From NCBI GenBank assembly GCA_003952965.2, contig CM025853.1, positions 2,324,271 to 2,388,270 of the forward strand: a DNA stretch of 64,000 nucleotides, in the 5' to 3' direction. Made by a program: the position numbers and the translations under genes. This DNA is from Morella rubra. Taxonomy: Eukaryota; Streptophyta; Magnoliopsida; Fagales; Myricaceae. The notes under the pieces are model-generated. The model did no database searches and had not been told where the DNA came from. It saw only the letters and a program-made list of their open reading frames with translations. This document shows, in pieces, positions 12,110-22,846 of the stretch. How positions within the stretch are numbered: position 1 is the stretch's first letter; each line of letters begins with the position of its first letter.

Positions 12110-12469
12110 CATTGGCATAGGTTTTTAGCGACGGTCACAAAACGCTGCTGTAGATTTATAAATGCAGAACAAAATTAAGATATAGCAGCATTTTTAAAAA
12201 CACTGCTAAAGACTTGTAGTAGCGTTTTAGGGAAACGCTACAAAAAAATTCAAAAAAGTGCTTCGGGTCTTTAGCGGCGATTGCAACCGCTGCTAGAGGT
12301 CACCATTTTCACTAGCGGTTGCAAAAATCGTCGTTAAAACTTATCCCGACAGAAATATAGCGGCAGTCACAACCATCGCTAAAAAAACGCTGCTAAAACG
12401 TATAGCAGCATTTTTTTGGCCTTTCACAGTGGTCGGGGATCGCCGTTAAAGACCTCTTTTTTTGTAGTG
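12110..12469 (+). repeat. Right subterminal repeat region of Pack-CACTA A
   Basis: Dense direct and inverted copies of short GC-rich words (TAGCGGC, GCTGCTAAA, AACGCTGCT) lead to a terminal TTTTTTTGTAGTG. The word TGGCACATACCAA just upstream also occurs at the matching place in element B (about 39959). Confidence 0.8.
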
Positions 12470-13933
12470 ACCCATTTAAGTACAGATAAGCCTTAACCAC
12501 TGGGATAGGCCCACAATGGGTGGGAACCATAATTAGCAATTGTTCTTTTACCAAAAGCATCAAAGTGAACGCATGGGGCTGCTTAAGAAAAAGGTTCGAA
12601 CTATATATCTTATTCTTAAGAACACACAAAACAAAAAGGTTAGAAATTGGATGAAGGCAATTGTGGTAATCCACTACTTAATAGGTTATTGATCCCTTCA
12701 TTGTATATGAAATTATGAGCGAGCTTTAGGGAATCTTTTCTAGTCAATCTTTATTGATTTATGAAATCTTCGTCCCTTACTATTTATTGACTCAGTATCA
12801 ATAATTAATAGGGCTATATATATGTTGTCTCACAATTAGTCATTGTATCTACTTATATTATCTGATCTTTACATATTTATTTAATTTTGCAAAAAAAGAC
12901 GAGAACTGATCATCCTATTTTTCATGCATGCATGCAGGTCAAGTTCATGATTGGCACTCGTGCGTAGTTCAGCGTAAACAATTAACTAGCTATCGGACGT
13001 ACGGGCTTCTCATAGAACTCCTGTAACTTGTTTTTCTCTCAGATCAAGAAGGGGATTAAGCTCTTCAATTATGTGAAAGATGCATGACGTGACTTCATGT
13101 TGGCCTTTGGATTTAATATATCACGTGTGTCCTTCATCTATTTAAAAACCGGCAGAAACAGGAGGAGCATAAACGGGAGGTGAGCCACTACTGGCACTAC
13201 AACAGAAAGTGATAAGTGTCTGAACAGTAAGTGATAAACGTTTCAAAAAATTGCCAACCATTCTAAAGGTCATATGTGTGTTTGAACAGAATTTTAGGGC
13301 CGACAAATTTGTCCCAAAAACGCCTCTTTTTCGAGACAGCACACAATTCTGTCTCCAATAATCAACTTTTTTTTTTACAGAAATTTTTTGTCCCAAAAAA
13401 ATGTTTTTGACAGTTTCATCTGGAAAAACACTCTTCCCCTACAATCCGTCTTCCAAAAAGTTAAATTTGTTGTATTGCGGGTGGGTGAAGCTCTTCACAC
13501 TTACCAAATCATATTTAGTAGCTTCTCGCAATATAAGTAGAACTGGGGGTTCAAAGACCACCTTACACCTAATATTTGTTCAATGTACCAGCTCCGGCGT
13601 GTAAAAACGAAATTAATTACTTCTTGTGAAAGACACTGCTAATTTATGAATCCAGACCTAAAGGTGTTGAATGTGCCTCTACTGTACAAATTAAATCAAT
13701 TGACCAGAGCAGATAAATTAGACCATGAAAAGAAGTCTTTTTACGCAAATGCATGCGGTGCTCGATCTGCTTTCTGTCATTGTCAAAATAAGAGCAATCT
13801 CCCAAGCTACTACGCTCTTCGGGATAATCAACACCCTCTCCCTCTCTCTCTCTTCTCTACCTATATTAATATATAGAGGAAACCCTCTGCAAATTGTTAA
13901 TATTAGCACTTATTTAAAAGAGACACGATAAGG
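12470..13933. other. Intergenic DNA, no gene recognised
   Basis: AT-rich sequence with only short ORFs. An unpaired CACTACAACAGAAA word at about 13195 resembles a CACTA terminus but has no partner. Confidence 0.5.
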
Positions 13934-14760
13934 CAAGAAAAATCTAAAAAAAATTTAAATTTTTTGCAAAAATGAGATAATGACAGCATTCACTAGAAAG
14001 GCCAAGAAGTTACACTAGATGACTTAATGAGTGGACAAAATTTACTCTATAGCCGACTTAGATATTGTTTGGTAAAAAAAATTTCAAGATTTTTTTGAAT
14101 TCTCACAATACAAAAAATTCTACAACCAAACATTATTTTTAACACCACATAAAAATAACTACAACACGCATATCAATAAAGTTAACGTTACTTAAAAATT
14201 TTTAAAACACAAAAAATTCTCAAAATTTACTATAACCGAACGTCTTCTTAGTCTCCTATAAATAAAAAATTAGTAGCTTGAGTGTAATAGTGTCTAAAAG
14301 TAAATTGAAAAGATGTGTGAGTCGTGCGGTGGTGAGAGTACAAATAAGAGTGAAAAAAGTGAAAGAAATGAGTGTGTGCGGAGTGTGAGTCGTGCGGTGG
14401 TGAGAGTCAAGAACTAAGAAGGAAATACTAATGTTAGCTCTTATTTCAAGTCAAGAAAAATCTAAAAAAATCTAAATTTTTTGTGAAAATGAGATAACGA
14501 CAGCATTCACTAGAAAGGCTAAGAAGTTACATAGACGACTTAATGAGTGGACAAAATTTATAGCCGACTTAGGGTGTGTTTGACCTTAAAATTTTAACAT
14601 CCTCAAAATTTTAACACTCTTTAGTTCTTATAAATAGAAAATTAGTGGCTTGAGTGTAGTAGTGTAGAAAAGTAAATTGAAAAGGTGTGTGAGTCGTGCG
14701 GTGGTAAGAGTGCAAGTAAGAGTGAAGAAAGTGAAAGAAGTGAGTGTGTGTGTCAGTGCA
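13934..14760. repeat. Degenerate tandem repeat, two units of about 0.5 kb
   Basis: Unit one (about 13934-14410) and unit two (about 14448-14760) share GACAGCATTCACTAGAAAGG, ACTTAATGAGTGGACAAAAT and GTGTGAGTCGTGCGGTGGT in the same order. Unit one also holds a MITE-like AT-rich stretch (about 14056-14250) that unit two lacks. Confidence 0.8.
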
Positions 14761-15636
14761 AGAGTGACGTGAAGTCTAGAAAAGTGTAGAGAAAAAGTGA
14801 AGTGTGTTTGTGAAGTTTGTGTGGTCTCTTTCTATTTTTTCTTACTTGTAAAGTTTTGTCTCATTTCTACAAAAAGTTTTTCTTCAATGCTTATTAGCTC
14901 AGCTCTCTCAACAATTTTGTATCGAAGCTAGCTGGTTAAGGACCCATGTAAGAGTGAAACGGTTGAGGTCATTTTAGAGTTGTGGTGAAAGAGTTGTTGG
15001 TAGAGAGGTAGAGGCAGTTAGAGATCGTGTTAAAGTACTGTTACTTGAGAGATCATTATTATTCGTGCACAATTTAGAATATCTAAGATTTTATCTTCGG
15101 AGTCCAGCAAATGACATCGTACATGGTAACACATGATGTTTCTCCAGCTTGCCCAAATTAGATCATAGCATTCTCTTTTTTTTCTTTTCTTTTTTCAAGC
15201 AAATTGGAATAGCTGCTATTTCTTTGACTAATTATAGCTAGTATAAAAGGAATTGCCACTACAAAAAAGTGAGGCTTTAGCAATTGTCACTAACCACTAT
15301 AGCGACGGTCACTTTACCCCAAGCGTTTTTTTGACTTTTTTAACAACATTTTAGAAAACACTAGTATAGATCTTGAAAAACGCTGCTATAACTCAATTAC
15401 ATGTTCTAGCGTCCCTTTTTTTTTTAACCCAAAAAAAAAACATTGCAACAATTATAAAAACACCTGCATTTTTAATTTGTAAAATAAATTTAGTTTAATA
15501 ACTATAATTCATTGATGTAAAACCTAAATATTCATCATTGATTAAATAACCAAGTCTTACAAGTTTTACAATACAAGAGTCTATACAAGTTTCTAACATA
15601 AAATAAAAATAACTTTAATCCTATCATTAGCAAATG

Positions 15637-15732
15637 CAGCTTTAGTACATCATCACCACCAACACTATCTTCACCAAGTGATAACTCTGCCATTGAAAAG
15701 GAGAAAAGGGATAAAAAAAAAAAAATGAACAA
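15637..15732 (-). other. Short acidic coding-like tail shared with Pack-CACTA B
   Basis: On the minus strand this stretch has an acidic, glycine-rich pattern followed by LKLHLLMIGLK. At the matching end of element B (39636-39750) a similar acidic stretch is followed by LKLLRIKF. Flanking non-coding sequence is also shared. Inference: an element-derived 3' segment retained in both copies. Confidence 0.35.
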
Positions 15733-16607
15733 TATGCCAATAACTTAAACAGATGCAACAGAGAGAGATGTAGAATATATAGAAACATTTTAGAGGCATT
15801 CCAAAATTCATAAACATAGGCATTTTACAGTCCTAGCAATAAGATTGGTAACATTTAGTTTTATGAAATCAGCACCACATACTAGAATTACAGACCACAA
15901 ATTAAGTCCAAGATGTTGTCCCTCTGTGCTTCTTTGGTTTGGATTCTTTTAAATTAAATCAAACAATTCGTCTTCCATAAGAACAGAGAGCACATATGAC
16001 CCATTTGAGCCCACATAGGTGACTTGACTTTTTTCCTTGCTCAAAAGAATATTAAAAATGAAATTATTGAATGCACAGTTCAATGAAACGATCCAATGAA
16101 AAAAGAGGAGTTTCAATTCCACGTACAACCTCCCCACCCTCACCCCCCGGGGCACGAGGGGCCTCTTCCAAAAAAAAGACAGTAAAAATGCCGAGCATGT
16201 GGTAGATGAAAGCACATGAGCTGAAGTCACTGCAGTACATGTCAATTAGCCTTCATGTGAAGTTTGAAATATAATTTCAGGCTCCTCAACATGAGCTACC
16301 TTTTAGGTACTTCGCATTTTATTTAATTAGAAACACAGCCAACCCATAGCCACCTTGCAGGTCTTGCAAAGTAGTAATTTCAGTTTGAACTTACGGACAT
16401 GGAAAGTAAGCATTTAATGGACTTAGAATGGAAAGTTATTCCTTGAGGTGAATTAGAGATGCAGGTGAATAATCAACAAAATGAGCTGTAAGATCATAAC
16501 AATCATCGGTTGAGATTCATATTGACTTTTTTAAGGTTCCCCTTCATCAATGGAAATAAAAGCAGAATACACATCTCTAAAAGCAAAGAATGGAACTCTG
16601 TGGCTAC

Positions 16608-16913
16608 CTGCATTAGCTTTGAAGCTTTGTCACCCTCAAACTTCTCAGGATAGACACATGCAAAAATCAACAAACGCAACTTATTTTCGGGGGTTGCAAC
16701 CTGCAGAAAGAATTTTCAAGAAGAGACATTAGGAATTATTTAGGAGTAGGGTCCACTGCTTTTATCCTGCGACGTCTAGTACAACACCTGCTTTGTCCTC
16801 GGAAAATTGATGACATCCTTGGCTACTGCACCACCAAAAACTAGATCCCGTTACAGTTGCCCAAGTTCTCGAAGACCCATTTCTCTGATAAGTCTGTTAA
16901 TTTTACCAGCAAT
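16608..16913 (-). pseudogene. Captured SEC1/KEULE (Sec1/Munc18-family) gene fragment, two exons
   Basis: On the minus strand, exon one (16913-16788, 42 codons) reads IAGKINRLIREMGLRELGQL, then a stop, then RDLVFGGAVAKDVINF. Exon two (16700-16608, 31 codons) reads [20 protein letters not shown] and continues [10 protein letters not shown]. An 87-bp intron with GT and AG ends separates them, and both outer splice sites are also present. This is the conserved region of plant SEC1A/B and KEULE, syntaxin-binding proteins for vesicle fusion at the plasma membrane and cell plate. The rest of the roughly 660-residue protein was not found, although an AG-flanked stretch near 17225-17260 could be part of a neighbouring exon. 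The in-frame stop in exon one and the position inside a transposon mark it as captured genomic DNA with introns retained. Confidence 0.85.
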
Positions 16914-17839
16914 CTATAATGGGATAATCAAGCAACATAATCAGAAGGGAAAAAAGGTAAACCAAAAAGAAAAAATCCCAGTATGCTAACACTAGCAACT
17001 CTTTACAATCCCTGTCATCTGCTTAAAATGATGGTTATTTTTCTGTTTTGGCAGAGGGGTTGGGAGGTGTAAGAAATCTCGAAATCAAGCCTGCAAGCCT
17101 TTTAAAGGGCCTTGGACCAGCTATAAAACAATGGAGAGATCATTCGAAATTAAAATCGAAAAGCCAAAAAAGATTGAATGTAAAGAAAGCAAAAAGGATT
17201 AGTAATACCTGCAGATCCAAAATAGCGGGGCCTTTGTTTCTTTCTCTGTTCTGCAAATAGACACGAAAGTCCGACGCTTAAAATAACGGTTTAAGAAAAT
17301 AAAAGAAAAAGAACGAGAATGAGAAATAAGAGCGCGAATCTCGAACCGAGCGCTCTTCTAGTCCACACGAGCTTGAAAATGGCATGAATCAGATCCTGAA
17401 CGTGAACCAAGTTTGGTAAACAAACAAAAGTCAGATTCACGATGTTGTACTGCAGTCTGAAACTAAAACGTCAAAATGAAAGGGTTTAACTGGATCGAAA
17501 GTGTTTTCCCCATCCATGAGAAGCTAGAACGAGCTAAAACGAGGAAGAACTCGTGAGACAATCTGAGATAAATTTGCAATTGCCCTTCAGACTGAACTAC
17601 GCCACCATCTAAAATTTAACTAGCGCGCGAATTGCTTTAGGAAGAAAAGAACAAATATAGGGCGGGGAGTCAAAAGGGGTTTTGGCGCTAAATGAATTTT
17701 TTCCCCTCACTTGGCGCTAAAACGAATCGTTAGAGCTAAATTTGTTATATGCTTTAATAATCCGATCGTGTTGGAAATATAAATTATTGTCTTTTATTTT
17801 TTTTCCTATTTAATCGTGAAACAATATTTATATCACAAT

Positions 17840-18690
17840 ATATAAACTATTTCGTTGTTACTCTTTAATTTAAAGATAAACTAAATATATTAAGTCTTTA
17901 TTTATATATATTTATAAACTAAATAATTGTATCTTTCTTTTTTCTTTTTTTTGATAGTTGTCAACAAATATTTATATCACAATATAAAATTTATTTTGTT
18001 ATTACACTCTAATTAAAGTTAAACTATATATATAAACTGAGACTTTTTAGCCATTCTATGCTTTGTTAGTTCAAAAGTAATAGCATATATTTATTTTAAT
18101 TACTACTTTGTTTGAAATTGTAATACACATTGTAGTATGTATTGGTACTAGTAATAATACTTAAACATTGCAAGATTTGTTATTTGTGTTTACCATATAT
18201 ATGATATGTGGTAATTAACCTAAGTACTTTATATGTATATATTTCTATACTTAATGACTAAATCATAACCTTTAAGACCATATATTAAGTTATGTACTTT
18301 AATTACATAAGCAAATTTCACAATATATTTTTGTTTGAAATTAAATAATATGTCCTAATTAAATAGTATTATATTACTAATTATTCAAAAATATATGCTC
18401 ATTATAAGTATGATAATATATGTTTTCTAAACTACTTAGATTTAGTCAATAAATATGCAATTACCATAACAACCATGGTATAATTTAAAATATATCATAT
18501 AACAACTTAAATTGTCATAACACTCCCCTTAATTCCATATTTTATTAAGTAGGTCCTTTAAAATAAAATTTTTCAAATACATGACAAAATAAAATTATAT
18601 TTTAAAAGGAATATAATAATATATAAAATAATTATTTACCTTAAATAACTTATAATTAATAAATAAAAAATATTATTTTTAATTATACCT
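17840..18690 (-). repeat. AT-rich module shared by three Pack-CACTA elements (copy in C, reversed)
   Basis: Reverse complement of the block at 36886-37345 and 3386-4060. It lies upstream of the SEC1/KEULE exons in their reading direction, matching the arrangement in elements A and B. Confidence 0.75.
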
Positions 18691-19246
18691 ATAGCAGCGT
18701 TTGTGTATAAAAACGCTGCTAAAGGTCTAAGCTACAGCGGCGGTCATAGCCGCTGTAGATGCCCAATTTCTAGCAGCATTTGTGCACAAACACTGCTAGA
18801 AATTAGACCTATAGCAGTGTTTTTGAAAAATGCTGCTAAAGGTCTAAGCTATGGTGGCGGTCATTACGACTGCCGCTATAGATACCTAATTTATAGTAGC
18901 GTTTGTTCACAAACACTGCTAAAAATTAAACCTATAGCGGCAGTCGCAATGACCGTTGCTATAACTTATACCTTTAGCAGTGTTTTTTAAAAAAATGCTA
19001 CTAAAAATTAAACCTTTAGCAGCGTTTGTGAAAAAACGCTACTAAAGATCGAACTTTTAACGGTGTTTGTAACAAAACGCCGCTATAGGCAAAACTTTTA
19101 GCGGGCTAAAGGTCTAATTTTTAGCAGCGTTTTTAAAAAACATGCTACTAAAGGGTACCTATAGCTGCGGTTAAAAGACCGCCGCTATAGATTGTTTGTA
19201 GCGGCGTTTTTAGCGACCGCTACTAAAGACCAGTTTTTTTGTAGTG
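18691..19246. repeat. Subterminal repeat array of Pack-CACTA C
   Basis: About 550 bp consisting almost wholly of alternating AGCAGCGTTT and AACGCTGCTAAA-type words, in direct and inverted orientation, ending in TTTTTTTGTAGTG. By analogy with En/Spm these would be transposase-binding sites. Confidence 0.85.
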
Positions 19247-20536
19247 TGCTTTTGACTAGTTCATGGTACAATCTTACTAAAAGCCTATTTTGATCACTTA
19301 TATGTATATATACTTTATGGTCAGAATCTTCAAATAATTTAATCAGAGTCATGCATCACGTTACAAAAATTTAGTATTAATAGATGACATAAATATTAAA
19401 ATTCTCCATTACCTTAAACGATATATACTAACGAAAAATTTTATATCGTGTGGGAATATTTTCTCATAACAGCTAGCTGTATCATGTGTGATCTTCGAAC
19501 ATTATACACTGGGCATATTCTTGTCTGAGAACCCAACGAAAGCAGACAAAAACTGTGGCATATCTGAAGTTTAACATTGATCAGTCTTGCTCTGATATCG
19601 GAAATATGTGCAGCGCGATCCCTGGGATCATTGACTAATTAGCAAAGTTAAACTATATGCTTACGATCGAACACTTGTAACAGCAAGCTGACATGACACC
19701 TAACTAGGACTAATCCTCATGTCCCCGGCCTGCTCCTCACCCTCCAAGGTTAAACTAAAAGACATGCCATGAATATACAGCTGAACGAAATGATATGGCA
19801 TAAATGAAGAGCTGGCGTTTAGATGCCAAATTTTTTGGAGTTTAAAAATTTTGATGCATGGGAATTAGTGAAAAAGTGAAGAAATAAATTATTTGAGTGA
19901 ATTTTTTATGTTTATTGTGATAAAAATAGATGATTTGATGAGGAAAAAGATTATTATATAGTTATTTTATTATGCCAAATATTTAGGATGGACACATCCT
20001 GATCTTCTTTCTCTCTTTCTATAAGTGTATTTGAGTTTTGAAGTAATTCCATGCCAAACTACGTCTAAATTGATCAGTTATAATTCCTTATCAAATAACT
20101 TTGAATCTAAGTGTTCAAAAGGATAAGTATGATCTTATCGAGTTCTAATGAAATTACATCACTGGATAAGGAATAAGCATATGAGTTGTGATGAATTGCA
20201 CATAAGCACTTGTGATACTCAAGACCATTCAAAAATCCTGATAAACATGATATTCTCAAGTCCTGATGGGAACTTTATCTCTTGAATAATTTTAAATACT
20301 TGTGATACTCGAGATCTAGGGTGTAGATGTATTATAATATTTACTATCTCCCTGGTGTCAAAGAGAAAATACCCTTGAAGGAATATTTATTCTCGGATAC
20401 CAAACTTATAATAATACATATCATAGGTAGGAGTAGGACAAGACATCTAACGCTTGAGGGAATGTTTCAAACGAGTGTAACAGGCCGAAGTCCATCGAGT
20501 CTATATATGATCATATTCTTAATTATAATATAAGTA

Positions 20537-21471
20537 CTTCAGCTAGAGCTGGTGATCCACTGATCCTCGAGAAAAAGTGGGTCCATGCAACAACAAACTA
20601 GAATCAATGGTGTAATTTCCGAAATACGAATGCCATGGCGCCGTACAATATCAGAATTGAACAACGCTGTTCAATGGGTTCTCTTCTGCGCTGGTCCCCA
20701 AGAAAAAGACTACATTAATGTATGCGCATGCATGGCTCCGATCGGTCGGATTATCTTCTCGCGCGGGCATCATTTAATTTGGCCAAGAACGTCGTTGTTC
20801 TTAAATCTCTATCATCTTGACCCGCGGAGGGTGAAAGAAAACAAACTCTATATACATATATCACTTTCCAATGTTATCTGCTCATAAAAAGATATATCGA
20901 ATCTGTACGTATAGGGGTTGGCGGTTGCAGCCATTTATCACAGAAACCTGGTCAATTAAATTAACTCAGTACCCACTCGATCAATTAACTTCCAACCAAT
21001 TGAGTTAACTCAGTACGCTTCCTACCATGTCTACCGCGTCTACAATTTTTGATCACTTCCGAAAATGAAAGAAAACAACCTGTCGATTTCCAATTTGGAG
21101 TGCATTCATTGTTTGACATGAGATGCCTGATCAGTCCTTTTACATGTACAGTACGCCTACATCTGATTTTTTAAGAATGGTTACGACTTGTGGTGATCTT
21201 AATTTTGCCACATTTCTAGCTCTATGATGGCTATGAGTGAGAACCAGTACTCTTCTAGTGTGGGGATTTCAAATTTCTTCGACAAGAATTCCGCTGCGCT
21301 ACTGATACTAGCTAGCCAGCTATTTATTATTCGTATTAGTACATTAATTACACTAATTCTTTTCTTTGGCCACCTGCTTTTGCCCCCGAGAACTTCTCTG
21401 AATCGGTTTTGTAAGTCATGTTTACTGTTTATTCACGTCAGTTGCTATTCATTTTTTTTTAAAAAAATAAA
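20537..21471. other. Intergenic DNA, no gene recognised
   Basis: Contains a 100-codon plus-strand ORF (20585-20887) with no recognisable domain and ordinary intergenic composition. I would not call it a gene. Confidence 0.5.
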
Positions 21472-21980
21472 GGGATAAAATCATAGTTAGCCCCATAAGT
21501 ATGAGCAAAAATCAAATTGGTACCCTTAATTATCAATTCGGCGATTTGAGACCCATAACTTTTGAAAATCATCAATTCTATCCCCGTCTAAATTAGGCGT
21601 TAAATCCGACAGAAAATCATGCAAAATGACCAAAATGCCCCTCCAAGAATAAATTTTAAAAAATAAATAAAAATAATAAATATTTAAGAAATAAATTAAA
21701 AATAAATATTTTATTGAAATTGTGTTTTAATAGTTTTATTTAAAAAATATTACTTTTTTAAAAAAATTTCATTTTTTATGTTTGATGAATTTTTTGGTAA
21801 TTTTATCTTGGGGGCATTTTGGTCATTTTGCATGATTTTCTGTCGGATTTAACGTCCAATTTAGACGGGGGCTAAAATTGATGATTTTCAAAAGTTATGG
21901 GTCTCAATCACCGAATTGATAATTAGGAGTACCGATTTGATTTTTGCTTATACTTATGGGGCTAACTATGACTTTACCCC
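21472..21980. mobile_element. Fold-back MITE with ~170-bp terminal inverted repeats
   Basis: The left arm begins GGGATAAAATCATAGTTAGC and runs about 170 bp to CAAAATGCCCC. The right arm is its near-perfect reverse complement, ending in GACTTTACCCC at 21980. The central spacer of about 160 bp is AT-rich. Flanks on both sides are A/T-rich (AATAAA), so a target duplication cannot be called with confidence. No coding capacity. Confidence 0.85.
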
Positions 21981-22236
21981 AATAAAATAAATAAAGAAAA
22001 GTGAGTTTTATAGCACACTTGTGTCTATGGCTAGAGGTGATGTCATAGAGAAGTCAGAATGCAATGGCTAAATGTGAACTATTTATTAAGATTGAGTAGA
22101 GTTATTTGGATTATTATACGAGGTTGTCAGAGTCAGGAAAGGGGTTTGCAAGTATCTGAATCAATGTTTATAAAATTTTTCTTCTTAATAGATTTCGGAT
22201 AGCGCTGATACTCTAAAGTGATTTTTTTTTTAAGGG

Positions 22237-22371
22237 TGTTTCAAAAGTTTTTCTAATTGAGTATAAGAGATTTTGTTGACGAAAAAGAAAAGTTTTGAAG
22301 CACCTTTCAAAAGGAAAACCACTTCGAATTAACAGGTGCATAAAAAAACTTTTGAAACACCTTTCAAAAGA
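22237..22371. repeat. Short inverted repeat, MITE-like
   Basis: GGTGTTTCAAAAGTTTTT near 22237 is mirrored by AAAAACTTTTGAAACACC near 22353-22371, and the word CACCTTTCAAAAG recurs in between. Confidence 0.55.
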
Positions 22372-22611
22372 AAACTTGATAATTTGATGATCTTGCCCCC
22401 ACCTTGAGTATACAATGTGGAGATATAATCATACAAACAAAACAAAGTAATTAGACGATCATTACATAAACAAATTAGGCCGAGTCATTTTTTATTGCTC
22501 TCTATTCATGTCAGTCGGTAATTAGTTTATAGGACTTAGTTGGTGGCGCACCGAGAAAAAAGGAAATGTTACGAAGTACTAACTCTTGAACTTGAAATCG
22601 AGAAATGATTA

Positions 22612-22846
22612 TGTGTAAAGATAAATTGTGCAAAGAGATGTAAAGTTATGGTTGTGATTTAAAAAAAATAAACTTAAAGTTTCAAGGCTAGTCATGTCAT
22701 TTAATGAGTCCAGCCAAGGCTAACCACGTTATTTTGTCTCCTCAACTCATTAAATGACGTGGTAAGTTTTGTAACATTATATTTATTTCTTTAAATTAAA
22801 TCACAGCAGTCACTTTACATGACTTTGCACAATTTATTTATACAAA
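22612..22846. mobile_element. MITE with ~50-bp inverted ends
   Basis: The left arm contains ATAAATTGTGCAAAGAGATG and, further in, TTGTGATTTAA. The right arm holds the reverse complement of closely similar words (ACTTTGCACAATTTATTTAT, TTAAATCACAG). Total length is about 235 bp. Confidence 0.7.

Larger units (their letters stand above)
3386..12469 (+). mobile_element. Pack-CACTA element A (left end lost), carrying host gene fragments
   Basis: The right terminus is TTTTTTTGTAGTG ending at 12469. It is preceded by about 360 bp of subterminal repeats built from AGCGGC/GCTGCTA-type words, the same as in elements B and C. The AT-rich block at 3386-4060 is homologous to blocks in B (36886-37345) and C (reverse strand, 17840-18690), placing this copy in the same family and orientation as B. 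The left terminus is not visible; a microsatellite stands where it should be. The interior contains a TMEM185-like exon (4614-4700), an unidentified two-exon fragment (10746-11023) and a nested LTR retrotransposon (5334-10262). No transposase is present, so movement would depend on enzyme supplied in trans. Confidence 0.6.
15257..19246 (-). mobile_element. Pack-CACTA element C, complete, with captured SEC1/KEULE exons
   Basis: The left end is CACTACAAAAAAG (15257) and the right end TTTTTTTGTAGTG (19246). The 3-bp target duplication TGC lies at 15254-15256 and 19247-19249. The paralogous segment at 54446-55944 keeps the uninterrupted target (GGAATTGC then TTTAGACTAG), so the 3990-bp insertion is bounded precisely. 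Relative to elements A and B it is inverted: its AT-rich module (17840-18690) and a 550-bp subterminal array (18691-19246) are on the right. It contains two exons of a SEC1/KEULE-type gene on the minus strand. No transposase was seen. Confidence 0.93.
15094..20536. repeat. Duplicated segment S, copy 1 (interrupted)
   Basis: Sequence at 15094-15256 plus 19247-20536 matches 54446-55944 along its length in direct orientation, with small indels. The interruption is exactly Pack-CACTA C. No coding content is recognised; a 68-codon ORF at 20327-20533 has no known similarity and is not conserved as an ORF in copy 2. Confidence 0.9.

Noticed and set aside
154-12469. A single 12-kb CACTA from 154 to 12469
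   Set aside because: Terminal sequences and subterminal repeats at 154 (CGTCGA type) differ from those at 12469 (AGCGGC type), and flanking triplets TAC and ACC do not match.
15949-16245. 98-codon minus-strand ORF inside Pack-CACTA C
   Set aside because: It could hide part of a captured exon, but the translation shows no family motif and low-complexity stretches dominate.
20585-20887. 100-codon plus-strand ORF in intergenic DNA
   Set aside because: No recognisable domain, codon pattern like surrounding non-coding DNA, and no splice or promoter context.
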